From contig JAKSVU010000019.1 in NCBI GenBank assembly GCA_024413465.1, positions 1 through 32,542 of the forward strand: DNA of 32,542 bases, written 5' to 3'. The notes under the pieces are model-generated. The model was not told where the DNA came from and did not search any database. It saw only the letters and a program-made list of their open reading frames with translations. This DNA comes from Alphaproteobacteria bacterium (GTDB lineage: Bacteria > Pseudomonadota > Alphaproteobacteria > CAAGCB01 > CAG-977). Numbering within the stretch: the first letter of the stretch is position 1; every line of letters begins with the position of its first letter. Position numbers and translations under genes: made by a program. Shown here piece after piece: positions 7,382-16,495 of the stretch.

Positions 7382-9619
7382 ATGACGGAATTATTGGCTC
7401 CGGCAGGAGATTTACAAGCAGGATATGCTGCGTTTGCTTATGGAGCAGACGCTGTTTATTTAGGATTACCAAAGTTTTCAGCCCGAGCTGAAGCCATCAA
7501 TTTTTCCGAAGATGAATTTAAAACTTTCGTTGCATACGCCCACCAAAACAAAAAGAAAGTTCTCGTTGCTGTCAATACTGTTTTTTTCGATACTGAATTA
7601 GAAAGTTTAATCGACACGCTTGCTACTATTCGTGATACGAAAGCAGATGGAGTTATCGTTCAAGATTTAGGAACTGCTCGTATTATCAAAAAATATTTTC
7701 CAACACTTCGTTTACACGGTAGTACGCAAATGGCTGTTCATAATCGTCAAGGAGTGGAAGCTCTGCGCGATTTTGGATTTAAACGCGTTGTTTTAGCGCG
7801 TGAATTAACTTTGGAAGAAATCAAAGATATCTGTTCTGTTCCTGGAATTGAAAAAGAAGTCTTTATTCATGGCGCTTTATGCTACAGCTATAGTGGATTA
7901 TGTTTATTTTCAGCATGTCATGCAGATCGTAGTGCCAATCGGGGAAAATGTGTCTATCCTTGTCGTGAAAACTTTGTTTTTGAAGGGCAAAAGAAACATA
8001 TTTTTTCAATGAAAGATATGGCTCAAAGTGAAAACGTTTTAAAATTGCGTGAATTAGGTGTCACTGCCTTAAAAATTGAAGGACGCAAGAAAAATGCCCT
8101 CTACGTTGCTAGTGTCACAGACTATTACCGCTCCATATTAAATGGTGAAAAAAGACAAAGTGTTTTACAACAAAAAATGAATAATCTGCGAACAATTTTC
8201 AGCCGTATGACTACTCCTTTTTATTTAATGGATAAAAAAAATACATCCGTTACTGATATTGAATTTGTTGGACATCGAGGTTTAAAATTAGGACAAGTTC
8301 AAAAATTGATTCCTCATGGAAAAGCCAGATACATTCAAGTCAAAATTGACTATAAAGTATCCAGATTTGATGGAATTCAAATTGACTTACCTGGACAGGA
8401 ACGACCTATCGGTTTTTCACTTGAAAAATTGATGATAAATGGCAAAGACGTTTTTGAAGCTGAAGCAAAAAAAACTGTGGAAATGATGATTCCTCCGCAT
8501 TTACCATTTATTCCTGAAAAAAGTATCGTATATTTATCTTCTAGTGGAGCTGTCAAAGGAAGTTTTCCTGTCAAAAAACCAGCTTTGGTTAAACTTGATG
8601 AATATCCTGTCTCTGTCTTTATTTCTTTAAATAAAAATCAATTGAGCGTCATTTGCGAAGGTGAAACTGAAGTTCTGTCAGGACCTTTTGAACCTGCTAA
8701 AAACGACCCTAAAACAGCCCTTGAAAAAGTATTTATGAAAACGGATACTTCTGGACTTGTCATTGATTCTATGACGATTGATTGTGAACAAGTTTTCGTT
8801 CCAATGTCTGCTCTAAATGAAGTTCGCAGAAAACTGTATGAAAAAGTCGTTACCATTCTTCAAAAAAACAAACAAGATTCTCTGAATGAATTAAAGGCAT
8901 TGATTGCTCGAGAACACAAAGCTGTCGCTTCTGTTTCAACTCCTACTAAAACGATAGTTAAAACGGATCAATATGCCGTTGTGGAACAAGTTTTAAATCG
9001 TGACGACGTTGATGAAGTGATTATCGATTTATCCATTGATAAATTTAGTGCAGATTTAATTCATCGCAAAGTTCGTTTTGCTTTGCCAACAGTTATGCGT
9101 TCCTATGATTCTCTTTATTTTGAAAGATTAGCTTTCTTAAAGGACAAAAAAGTTCCTTTTGAAATTGGGAATATAAGCGGATTAAAAATGGTTGGTTCTG
9201 ATTTTTATACAGACTGGTCGATGTACGTCGCAAATGAATTTGCAGCACGGCAAGTATTGGAATTTGGAGCAAAAAAATTTGTAATATCCCCTGAAACACC
9301 CGATCCACAATCTTTAGCTGATAAATTTCAAGGACAGGCAATTTATTTAAGATATAGCGATTTACCTATGTTCATCAGTGAAAATTGCCCTTACGTTTCC
9401 GTTCATAAAAAATGTTTATCCTGTGGTGGAAACAGGCAAAATACAATGAATTCAAGCTATGGTGAATTTGTCAGCATTATGAAAAATTGTCGCCATTTTT
9501 TGTTGAATAAAAATCCTGTTTTAAATAAAAAAATAAATTGTATGATAAATCGATTTGATTTTATGAATAGAAAATGGGATAATGTGAAAAATCTTTTAGA
9601 TGAATTTAATAAAAATTAA
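7382..9619 (+). CDS. Long U32-family protein, RlhA-type RNA hydroxylase candidate
   Basis: A 745-residue member of the U32 'peptidase' family, with the opening LLAPAGDLQAGYAAFAYGADAVYLG and the family signature between residues 167 and 194. That stretch holds Cys167, Cys174, Cys179, Cys190 and Cys194, the group expected to hold an iron-sulfur cluster. The long C-terminal part (after ~residue 380) and a further Cys cluster near the end (NCPYVSVHKKCLSCGG) distinguish it from the short TrhP/UbiU/UbiV types. E. coli RlhA, the long member, is needed for 5-hydroxycytidine in 23S rRNA and uses prephenate-derived oxygen; this protein is about 90 residues longer, so the substrate is inferred, not shown. 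It starts one base after the ldcA stop and is likely translationally coupled. Confidence 0.85.
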   Translation: MTELLAPAGDLQAGYAAFAYGADAVYLGLPKFSARAEAINFSEDEFKTFVAYAHQNKKKVLVAVNTVFFDTELESLIDTLATIRDTKADGVIVQDLGTARIIKKYFPTLRLHGSTQMAVHNRQGVEALRDFGFKRVVLARELTLEEIKDICSVPGIEKEVFIHGALCYSYSGLCLFSACHADRSANRGKCVYPCRENFVFEGQKKHIFSMKDMAQSENVLKLRELGVTALKIEGRKKNALYVASVTDYYRSILNGEKRQSVLQQKMNNLRTIFSRMTTPFYLMDKKNTSVTDIEFVGHRGLKLGQVQKLIPHGKARYIQVKIDYKVSRFDGIQIDLPGQERPIGFSLEKLMINGKDVFEAEAKKTVEMMIPPHLPFIPEKSIVYLSSSGAVKGSFPVKKPALVKLDEYPVSVFISLNKNQLSVICEGETEVLSGPFEPAKNDPKTALEKVFMKTDTSGLVIDSMTIDCEQVFVPMSALNEVRRKLYEKVVTILQKNKQDSLNELKALIAREHKAVASVSTPTKTIVKTDQYAVVEQVLNRDDVDEVIIDLSIDKFSADLIHRKVRFALPTVMRSYDSLYFERLAFLKDKKVPFEIGNISGLKMVGSDFYTDWSMYVANEFAARQVLEFGAKKFVISPETPDPQSLADKFQGQAIYLRYSDLPMFISENCPYVSVHKKCLSCGGNRQNTMNSSYGEFVSIMKNCRHFLLNKNPVLNKKINCMINRFDFMNRKWDNVKNLLDEFNKN

Positions 9620-9669
9620 TAATTTGATGATACGAATTGATAAATGTTGTTAGAGAGGAATTAAGTAAA

Positions 9670-9888
9670 ATGGTTAAATGTCCTGTTAAGGTCGGAGATG
9701 TTTTTCAGAAAGCTCAAGGATTAACTTCAAAATGGGTTGTTGATCGTGTTATTGAATATAGCGATATCCCACTTCATGTTCGTTTGATTGAACAAGGTGG
9801 AAACGAAAGAACACAGACTGTTGCTTTAACGGCTTTATTAGATCCTCATCAATGGAAAGCTATTCCAGCTTCTGATTCTGCAAATTAA
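9670..9888 (+). CDS. Small conserved-looking protein, unknown function
   Basis: A 72-residue protein opening MVKCPVKVGDVFQ. The ATG at 9670 is chosen because GAGAGGA lies about 11 bases upstream; an in-frame TTG at 9637 has no comparable site. The sequence is compact and probably beta-rich (WVVDRVIEYSDIPLHVRLIEQ), without signal peptide, membrane segment or Cys pairs beyond Cys4. It has the look of a short cytosolic protein with a small barrel fold, but I recognise no family. It lies 50 bases after the U32 gene and 7 bases before the next one, so probably belongs to the same transcript. Confidence 0.65.
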   Translation: MVKCPVKVGDVFQKAQGLTSKWVVDRVIEYSDIPLHVRLIEQGGNERTQTVALTALLDPHQWKAIPASDSAN

Positions 9889-9895
9889 TTGCGAG

Positions 9896-10252
9896 ATGTT
9901 TTCAGTTGAATTTTTTGTGGGCTTATTCATTGGACTATTGATTATTCCGCAAAAGATTTATCTGTCACACAAACAAAAAAAATTTCAAAATTTAACAAAA
10001 GATTACAACAAACTGGCTGATCAATATAACAGTTTGTTGGATTCGTGTAAGAAGATACAACATAATAATGACAATATAAAAGATTTAGGTAAACAGCTTT
10101 CGCATGAAATTTGGTCATTAGCCAATTTCTTAAACCAATATCAAGAATACGTTGAAAAAAATAAAATTAAAGATTTACAACCACTAAACGACCAAGTGAT
10201 AAAATACGTCAAACAAAGTAAATTTTTAAAAGTAATTAAAGAAAAATCGTGA
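9896..10252 (+). CDS. Small membrane-anchored coiled-coil protein
   Basis: A 118-residue product. Residues ~3-20 (VEFFVGLFIGLLIIPQ) form one membrane segment, followed by a basic stretch and a long helical region (residues ~30-110) rich in Lys, Gln, Asn and Leu that reads as a coiled coil. The positive residues follow the membrane segment, so the coiled coil should be cytoplasmic. It begins 7 bases after the preceding small gene. Function unknown; topology resembles small inner-membrane scaffolds, but there is no specific match. Confidence 0.6.
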   Translation: MFSVEFFVGLFIGLLIIPQKIYLSHKQKKFQNLTKDYNKLADQYNSLLDSCKKIQHNNDNIKDLGKQLSHEIWSLANFLNQYQEYVEKNKIKDLQPLNDQVIKYVKQSKFLKVIKEKS

Positions 10253-10310
10253 AAAATAATTTTTTTTAGTATAAAATAGCTTCAGTTTCAAAAAGCCGGA
10301 GCTTAATTTT

Positions 10311-12203
10311 ATGTCGACTATTAAAGCAAAAATTATAGTTTTAATCACGTCAGTTTTGATTTTAACTTGTGGAAGTATTTCCTTTTTCACCTATTCAAAT
10401 TACAAAAACGATCAAGATTTAATGATTCAAAATGCAGATATGAATATTTCTAATTTTGCTGAATCTATTAAGAAAGATATTACACAATTAGAAAATAATG
10501 CTCTTGATTTAGCTTTGATGGGTGAAATTTACATCAAAGCAGATAAAAATGCTTCTATTGCAAATCACCTTGTAGAAAAAGTGTTTTACAACTATGAACG
10601 TTCTTTAGGTGGTGGTATTTGGTTTGAACCTTACACCGTTTTTAAAAATCAGCTTCGCCGTTGCGTTTATGCTTTCCGAGCTGAAGATGGAAAAGTCGTT
10701 TTGGATCCTACTTTTGAATCGGAAAGATACGACTATCTCACCCAAAATTGGTACACCGAGATTAAGAGTAAACTTAACAGTCAAAAAAAAATAGCTTGGT
10801 CTATGCCTTATTATGAAAATCAAGGAAGTAATTCTTTGATGATTACAACCGGTGCAGGGATTTATCAAGAAGGGAAATTAATTGGTATTTCCACTGTTGA
10901 CTGGAAAATTAACCATATTATTGAAATGATTCGTAATATGCGTCCTACAAAAAGTAGCTTTGCTTTATTTGCAAATCTTGACACTGAATCAATCATTGTA
11001 ATGACAGACCCATTTTTTGAAAAACAAGATACGTTAGGTCGTCCTCTTTCTGTTGTTCCTTGGTATAAAAATTACCATTCAGATACACATTATTTTGGAT
11101 ATCATCATCACAAGTATCTGTCCATTAAAAAGCATTTAACAAAGGAAATGATTTTAATTATTAACGTTCCAACAGATGAATTGTTTGAACAAATTGCGCA
11201 TCACTTCCAATCAATACTTTTGTTCTTGTTATTGACAAGTTTACTGACAGTCTTTTTGATTTATTTCACGTTGTCTGTAAACGTGAATAAGCCTATCGAA
11301 AAATTGATTAACTTTGCTAAAAAGGTCAGCCGTGGTGAAATTGATGCTCAAGTTGAAATTTCAAAACCTGCTGAATTTGCTAATTTGGCAAAAACGTTTA
11401 ATAAAATGAATCAAGACATTCAAACGTTTGTGAATAACTTGAATGAAAGCAGAATTTCTCGTGAAATCATGAATTCTGAATTAAACATTGCAAGTACAAT
11501 TCAATCTTCTGCTTTGCCAAATGACTTCTTTGAAAAAAATGGCAAATTTGAAATTTTTGCCTCTATGAAAACAGCTAAATCCATCGGTGGTGACTTTTAC
11601 GATTTCTTCTTCATTGATGAAGATCATTTTGCATTTTTAATCGCTGACGTTTCTGGAAAAGGCATCCCTGCATCCTTATTTATGATGACAACGAAAACGC
11701 TCATTAAAAATACGATTAAATTTGGTCAAGGACCAATTGAAGAATTGATTGAAATGGCAAACAATCAAATTTGTGAAAACAATACTGAAGAAATGTTTGT
11801 CACAATGTTTGTTGCTATTGTTGATTTGAAAAACCATAAAATGAAAATCGTAAACGCTGGACATAATCCTCCATTGATAAAAATAAAAGATGGCAAATTC
11901 AAATATATGACTTTTGCTAAAAAATACTTATTCTTGGGTGGATTAGCAAACGTAAAATATCAATCACAAGAAATCTACTTTACACCTGGAGACAGAATGT
12001 TCCTTTACACAGATGGTGTAACCGAAGCTCAAAACAAAAATGACGTCTTATTTGGTGAACAAGCATTGTTAGAATGTTTGAATAATAATCCAGACGCAGA
12101 TGTCAAGGAACAGATTAATCTCGTTGCCCAAAAAGTTGCAGAACATGCAAATGGGGCTGAACAAAGTGATGATATTACAATGCTTTCATTCAAATTGCTT
12201 TAA
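10311..12203 (+). CDS. Membrane sensor PP2C-type serine phosphatase (RsbU/SpoIIE-like)
   Basis: A 630-residue inner-membrane signalling protein. TM1 is at ~7-27; an extracytoplasmic Cache-like sensor spans ~30-295 (GGGIWFEPY and TQNWYTEIK motifs); TM2 is at ~301-323; a HAMP linker runs ~324-375; and a SpoIIE/PP2C phosphatase domain covers ~385-630. Metal-binding aspartates are visible: Asp428 in SIGGDFYDFF, Asp446 in LIADVSGKGIP, then NAGHNPP, FLYTDGVTEAQN and SDDITML. Such proteins dephosphorylate STAS-domain antagonists in partner-switching systems in response to an external ligand; the STAS protein at 22162 is a candidate substrate (inference). A TATAAAAT at 10270-10277 could be the -10, and GGAG sits 9 bases before the ATG. 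A strong terminator follows. Confidence 0.92.
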   Translation: MSTIKAKIIVLITSVLILTCGSISFFTYSNYKNDQDLMIQNADMNISNFAESIKKDITQLENNALDLALMGEIYIKADKNASIANHLVEKVFYNYERSLGGGIWFEPYTVFKNQLRRCVYAFRAEDGKVVLDPTFESERYDYLTQNWYTEIKSKLNSQKKIAWSMPYYENQGSNSLMITTGAGIYQEGKLIGISTVDWKINHIIEMIRNMRPTKSSFALFANLDTESIIVMTDPFFEKQDTLGRPLSVVPWYKNYHSDTHYFGYHHHKYLSIKKHLTKEMILIINVPTDELFEQIAHHFQSILLFLLLTSLLTVFLIYFTLSVNVNKPIEKLINFAKKVSRGEIDAQVEISKPAEFANLAKTFNKMNQDIQTFVNNLNESRISREIMNSELNIASTIQSSALPNDFFEKNGKFEIFASMKTAKSIGGDFYDFFFIDEDHFAFLIADVSGKGIPASLFMMTTKTLIKNTIKFGQGPIEELIEMANNQICENNTEEMFVTMFVAIVDLKNHKMKIVNAGHNPPLIKIKDGKFKYMTFAKKYLFLGGLANVKYQSQEIYFTPGDRMFLYTDGVTEAQNKNDVLFGEQALLECLNNNPDADVKEQINLVAQKVAEHANGAEQSDDITMLSFKLL

Positions 12204-12221
12204 ATTGATTCACGTGAAACA

Positions 12222-12252
12222 AAAATCCCCTTTCGAAAAAAAAGGGGATTTT
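12222..12252. terminator. Bidirectional Rho-independent terminator
   Basis: A perfect 12-bp stem, AAAATCCCCTTT / AAAGGGGATTTT, surrounds a seven-base loop. It has an A run on the left and a T run on the right, so it can end both the PP2C phosphatase gene (plus) and the TSCPD gene (minus), which converge here. Confidence 0.92.
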
Positions 12253-12286
12253 TTATAACAAAACTTTATCGTTCGTTATAAGAAAA

Positions 12287-12541
12287 TTACTTGTTCTTAT
12301 AAGCCATTAAACATTTTGCAATTTGATCTGGACAACTTGTTCCCTTGCCACCACAATCTATTCCAGATAATTTTTTAATAATTTCATCAATATTCATTCC
12401 AATAATCAAGGACCGAATACCCGTTAAATTCCCTTGGCATCCACCTAAAATCTGAATATCTTGCAAAATATTATTTTCAATTTGAACTGCAATTAATTTT
12501 GAACACGTTCCCTGTGTTTGATATTGAAAAACGTCAGCCAT
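12287..12541 (-). CDS. TSCPD-domain protein (TIGR03905-type)
   Basis: An 84-residue protein of the small TSCPD family, named after the motif visible here as GGKGTSCPDQIAKCL near the C-terminus. Other features of the family are the early TCSK and the mid-protein LGGCQGNLTGIRSLIIGM. The same module occurs at the C-terminus of some class II ribonucleotide reductases, but the free-standing version has no established function that I know. The four conserved-looking cysteines (in GTCS, GGCQ, IDCGG and TSCPD) could bind a metal. It starts two bases after the DUF2726 gene, with which it is co-transcribed. Confidence 0.85.
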   Translation of the reverse strand: MADVFQYQTQGTCSKLIAVQIENNILQDIQILGGCQGNLTGIRSLIIGMNIDEIIKKLSGIDCGGKGTSCPDQIAKCLMAYKNK

Positions 12542-12543
12542 CT

Positions 12544-13056
12544 TTATCCCTTTACAAAACTAGATATATCTTCATATATTTTTGATGAAGTTAATGATTC
12601 ATCTGTTTTGTACTTTAACACATTTATTCCAGCAGAGTGTAATAATTTTTCACGCCGTTTATGTCTTTTTGGATTATCAGCATTTTCTAATTCCACAACA
12701 CAGATGATATTCGTATCCCTATCACAAATAACAAAATCAACTCGTTTTAAATTGATTGGAGCCCAAACGTCTAAATGATTTGTTTCAATCAAGGCTTTCA
12801 TTGAAACGTGAGGAAAAATGAAAAATTTATCTCCACATCCTTCTTTTAATAAATTAAAGAACGTACTTTCTGCTTCCGACAAAACTTTTTTAGGACGATA
12901 AAACTTTCCAATATATTCACGCTGTTTATCAGACAACCAAGCTAAAAAACATAAAATAAGAAACAGAGAAATCAAAACAGAAACAATTGACCAAATCATG
13001 ACAAAACCACCATTGGGAATCAATTTCTGGACTAAAGTTGTGATTGTATTTTCCAT
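12544..13056 (-). CDS. Membrane-anchored DUF2726 protein
   Basis: A 170-residue protein with one N-terminal membrane segment (~residues 17-41) and a cytoplasmic DUF2726 domain (~58-170). The domain is recognised by LSEAESTFFNLL, the VDFVICD and VVELE strands, and a following basic stretch (KRHKRREKLL) ending with VLKYKT. The D...(V)ELE pattern resembles the core of restriction-endonuclease-like folds, to which DUF2726 has been compared, but nuclease activity is not established. The start is set by GGAGAG just upstream of 13056. It is divergent from the EAL-domain gene, sharing the AT-rich interval 13057-13199. Confidence 0.82.
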   Translation of the reverse strand: MENTITTLVQKLIPNGGFVMIWSIVSVLISLFLILCFLAWLSDKQREYIGKFYRPKKVLSEAESTFFNLLKEGCGDKFFIFPHVSMKALIETNHLDVWAPINLKRVDFVICDRDTNIICVVELENADNPKRHKRREKLLHSAGINVLKYKTDESLTSSKIYEDISSFVKG

Positions 13057-13199
13057 GACACTCTCCTTTGATTTTATTTAAGTATATCAAATTATTTATT
13101 TTTTTTCAAATTTGATTCAGTTGATCGTCCTTTTTAAATAAATTGACGAATCTTTCTAATTTTGATAAAATACGAAAAAATTTTATTGGAGCTATCCGG

Positions 13200-15230
13200 A
13201 TGCCTGAAAAGAAAAATAAAAGTATTACAGATTTATTCGACACTATTTCTTTCACAAGAATAATGTCAAAAAAAGGTGATTTCACTTATGAATTTGAAAA
13301 TATTGATGATCGTGAAATGCTTGGCTTACCTTCTGTTGGTGAAATAGAAGCTAGCCGAGATGGATGTTTATCAACAGTTGGTTTAGAAGATCGTGATGCT
13401 TTATCAAATGAAATTAAAAGCTCATTAAAAACCGGATTACCTACAAAAGAAATGTTCCGTGCTATCAATTCAATGGGTGAAAACAAATGGTTTTACGGAA
13501 AAGCAGACGTAAAAAAGAAAAAAAATGGCTCTGTCATTTGGACTGGTTCTTGGCTTGATATTACAGCTATTAAAAATCAAGAATTTTTCAAAAATCAAAT
13601 TATTCAATCCTTGCCTGAAGCTTTAGTCGTTTTTGATAAATCCGGTCTCATTTTAACAGCTAGCAATAAAGCCATGGATTTATTGGAAACAGATGAACTT
13701 GTTGGTTGTAGTATTTTTTCAAAATTGCCGGATAACATATCTGAAAATTTACAACAACATCTTCTTTTATCAGCTATTAAAGACAAGTCTTCTTTTACAG
13801 AATGGTTGAAAAGAAGTGACGGACGAGAACTCAGCTTAAAAATTGATCTTATTCCAAAAGGCAGATATTTTATTTGTATCATTCACGACATATCTGATGA
13901 AGATGAAAAAGAAAATTCATTGAAATATATCGCTTTCCACGACAATGATACGGGAATAGAAAATTATGCCTATTTACAGGATGTATTTCCTAAATTAGTC
14001 GATACAGCAAAAGTCAATCAGACTCAAATTGCCATTTTATCTATTGCTCCAGACAGCTTGGGTCAAATTGGAACAATTACAGATAAAAAGAAACTTGATG
14101 CTTTAAAAATAGCAATGGCAGACCGCATCAAATCTTCTTTAAAACAAAATGACGTCGTAGCTTGGACTGGATATTTCCATTTTACCGTTCTTTTAAGTGA
14201 TATCGAATTTTCAATTGAAATAGAACAAAGAATTGAAAAAATTATCGAAAGTTTCAAACAAACTATCGTTATTGATGATGCAAACTTCGATTTCACAGCT
14301 AGCGTTGGTGTTTGCTTCTATCCTCAAAACGGAAAAAATTTAAACGATTTAATCAAAAATTCTGACATTGCCTTACAAAAAGCTTTTGAAGATAAAAATA
14401 ATTCAATGCGTTTGTACAGCAGTGATTTTTCCATCTCTCAAACAATTAATTTAGGAGTTCGTAAACGCTTGAAAGAAGCTTTGGCTAATGACGAAATTTT
14501 CTGCCACTTCCAACCTCAAGTTGATATTACAACCGGTAAAATTGTTGGTTTTGAAGCTTTAGCAAGATGGAAAACAGCAGATGGAAACTTTATTCCACCA
14601 TGTGACTTTATTCCAGAAGCCGAAGAATTTGGTTTAATTGACTCTTTAACAAAAATCGTTTTAAACAAAGCCTGTGAATACAACCAAAAATGGTATTCAA
14701 TGGGATTATGTCGAGTACCTGTTGCCGTTAATATGTCAGCACGCCAATTCCACAATGGCACTCAATTGTTAAAAATGGTCAACAACGTTCTCAACGAAAC
14801 AGGGTTACCTCCATATTTATTAGAACTTGAACTTACCGAAAGTTCAGCAATGTGTGACCCTAAAAATGCAATTAAGATTTTCCAAGATTTGCTCGACAAT
14901 AATATTCGTTGTGCTTTAGATGATTTTGGAACAGGATTTTCATCTTTAAGTGTTTTACGCAGTTTCCCATTAAAGAAATTAAAAATCGACAGATCATTTA
15001 TTCTTGAATTAAATGACAAGAAAAATATGGAAATCGTTCGCGCAACTATCGCAATGGCGCATGCTCTTGATTTAGTTGTTTTAGCAGAAGGTGTCGAAAC
15101 GCGGAAAAACTATGAAATTTTGAAAGAACTTGGTTGTGACGTAATTCAAGGTTATTTATTCTCACAACCTTTATGCGCAGAAGAAATGGAATTATTGCTA
15201 ATGCGTTGGGACGCAGGACAAATTTCCTAA
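13200..15230 (+). CDS. Cytoplasmic PAS-GGDEF(degenerate)-EAL phosphodiesterase
   Basis: A 676-residue protein predicted to hydrolyse cyclic-di-GMP. The start is the ATG at 13200, preceded by TTGGAGC; an upstream in-frame TTG at 13143 has no ribosome site. Two PAS-like regions occupy ~25-125 and ~130-235. The GGDEF domain (~245-410) has lost its catalytic motif: the aligned residues read GYFHF (~324-328), so no cyclase activity is expected. The EAL domain (~425-670) keeps EALARW (Glu452), NMSARQF, LELTES, ALDDFGTGFSSL, KIDRSF, AEGVE and QGYLFSQP, as in active enzymes. No membrane segment, so input must be intracellular. It lies 34 bases upstream of the porin gene. Confidence 0.93.
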   Translation: MPEKKNKSITDLFDTISFTRIMSKKGDFTYEFENIDDREMLGLPSVGEIEASRDGCLSTVGLEDRDALSNEIKSSLKTGLPTKEMFRAINSMGENKWFYGKADVKKKKNGSVIWTGSWLDITAIKNQEFFKNQIIQSLPEALVVFDKSGLILTASNKAMDLLETDELVGCSIFSKLPDNISENLQQHLLLSAIKDKSSFTEWLKRSDGRELSLKIDLIPKGRYFICIIHDISDEDEKENSLKYIAFHDNDTGIENYAYLQDVFPKLVDTAKVNQTQIAILSIAPDSLGQIGTITDKKKLDALKIAMADRIKSSLKQNDVVAWTGYFHFTVLLSDIEFSIEIEQRIEKIIESFKQTIVIDDANFDFTASVGVCFYPQNGKNLNDLIKNSDIALQKAFEDKNNSMRLYSSDFSISQTINLGVRKRLKEALANDEIFCHFQPQVDITTGKIVGFEALARWKTADGNFIPPCDFIPEAEEFGLIDSLTKIVLNKACEYNQKWYSMGLCRVPVAVNMSARQFHNGTQLLKMVNNVLNETGLPPYLLELELTESSAMCDPKNAIKIFQDLLDNNIRCALDDFGTGFSSLSVLRSFPLKKLKIDRSFILELNDKKNMEIVRATIAMAHALDLVVLAEGVETRKNYEILKELGCDVIQGYLFSQPLCAEEMELLLMRWDAGQIS

Positions 15231-15264
15231 TTGATTTAAACCTCTAACTTATGAAGAAAAATTT

Positions 15265-16494
15265 ATGAAAAAAGAACTCTTATTTACGACTGCTTTGCTT
15301 TGTGGTTTAGCAAGCCCATCATTTGCAACCGAAGCAAAAAAAACTGAACCAGCTCCTCGTTATATTCATCAAACACTTGATTCAGACATTGAAGTCACCG
15401 TTTCTGGATATATGATTTGGGCTGCTGTCGCTACACATCAAAAAGACAATACCTTTACCTCTCATAAAAATGATGAACTTCAGACGGGTATAAAATTGGG
15501 TGGAAATAATGATGATACAGCCTTCTATACAGACTCTTACTTAGAATTCATGGGTAAATATCATTTGAATGAAGATGTCACCTTTGAAGTTTTAACTTCT
15601 CTTCAAACTGTCAGAGGAAAAGTTCGCATTGATAACAGCCATATCGCAGCAGATACAAATTACGGTCGTTTTATGGTCGGTAATACACATAATGTAACGC
15701 GTACATTTTCTGTTCGTTCACCAAGCTACAGTGTGTTAGGTTTAAATGATTCTGATTTACTCGGATTTATCGCTATTCCTGATGGTTTTTCAATCAACCC
15801 TGCAAGTTATTCTGTATTAGACGGCAGAACAGCAAAATTGACCTATTACACACCAAAATTTAATGGTTTCCAATTAGCATTAGACGTTATGCCATCTGAT
15901 TCTGGTAAAGAACCATCAAATGGTTTTTATGATGGCAAAACAGTTTCCTTCGACTACGCTGCAGATGCTTCTTTGAAATATACCGGTGAATTTGGTAAGT
16001 ATGATTTTAAAGCTAGCGTCGATTATTCTTTTGCTCGTCCTAATTTCAGAACAACAGATCAAGAAAACGTAAACGTTAGAAATATTCCTGAAAAACACGT
16101 TCACCAATACGGTGGTGGATTTAAACTTGGTTCTGGCAATTGGGAATTCGGTGGAACAGTTCACTTTGTAAATGCAACACAGGCTGTCGGAGTAATTTAT
16201 AAAGATTTAGGATCAAACGTTTCTAAAGGGATGAACTGGACTGTTGGATACGGATATACTTTTGGACCATACAAGGCCTCCTTAAACGTTTTACAATCTC
16301 GTTCAAAAGATTTTGAAATTGTTGATCACAGAGATATTTTCACACAATACCATTTTGCTCTCGTTTATGAACCATTCAGAGGAATTCAGTTCTTCGGTGA
16401 AGCTGGTTATATCCGCGCTAAAAGTGCCGGAGACGAAGCTGGTCGTTCAAACAAATCTCCATTCTTAGTATTGGGGACACAAGTCAGTTTCTAA
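15265..16494 (+). CDS. Outer-membrane porin
   Basis: A 409-residue exported beta-barrel. A classical signal peptide (MKKELLFTTALLCGLASPSFA) is followed by a mature sequence of alternating aromatic and polar strands with Gly/Asn/Asp-rich turns (YGRFMVGNTHN, AKLTYYTPKFNGFQLALDV, GMNWTVGYGYTFGPYKASLNV). It ends in QVSF, the terminal Phe recognised by the BAM machinery. The pattern fits the alphaproteobacterial general porins; substrate preference is not readable. It presumably accumulates as a trimer in the outer membrane. No close upstream AGGAG is present, only GAAGAAAA, so translation may depend on an AT-rich leader. Confidence 0.88.
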   Translation: MKKELLFTTALLCGLASPSFATEAKKTEPAPRYIHQTLDSDIEVTVSGYMIWAAVATHQKDNTFTSHKNDELQTGIKLGGNNDDTAFYTDSYLEFMGKYHLNEDVTFEVLTSLQTVRGKVRIDNSHIAADTNYGRFMVGNTHNVTRTFSVRSPSYSVLGLNDSDLLGFIAIPDGFSINPASYSVLDGRTAKLTYYTPKFNGFQLALDVMPSDSGKEPSNGFYDGKTVSFDYAADASLKYTGEFGKYDFKASVDYSFARPNFRTTDQENVNVRNIPEKHVHQYGGGFKLGSGNWEFGGTVHFVNATQAVGVIYKDLGSNVSKGMNWTVGYGYTFGPYKASLNVLQSRSKDFEIVDHRDIFTQYHFALVYEPFRGIQFFGEAGYIRAKSAGDEAGRSNKSPFLVLGTQVSF

Positions 16495-16495
16495 A

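Noticed and set aside
13143-13199. TTG start giving 19 extra residues on the EAL protein
   Set aside because: No ribosome site precedes it, whereas TTGGAGC precedes the ATG at 13200.
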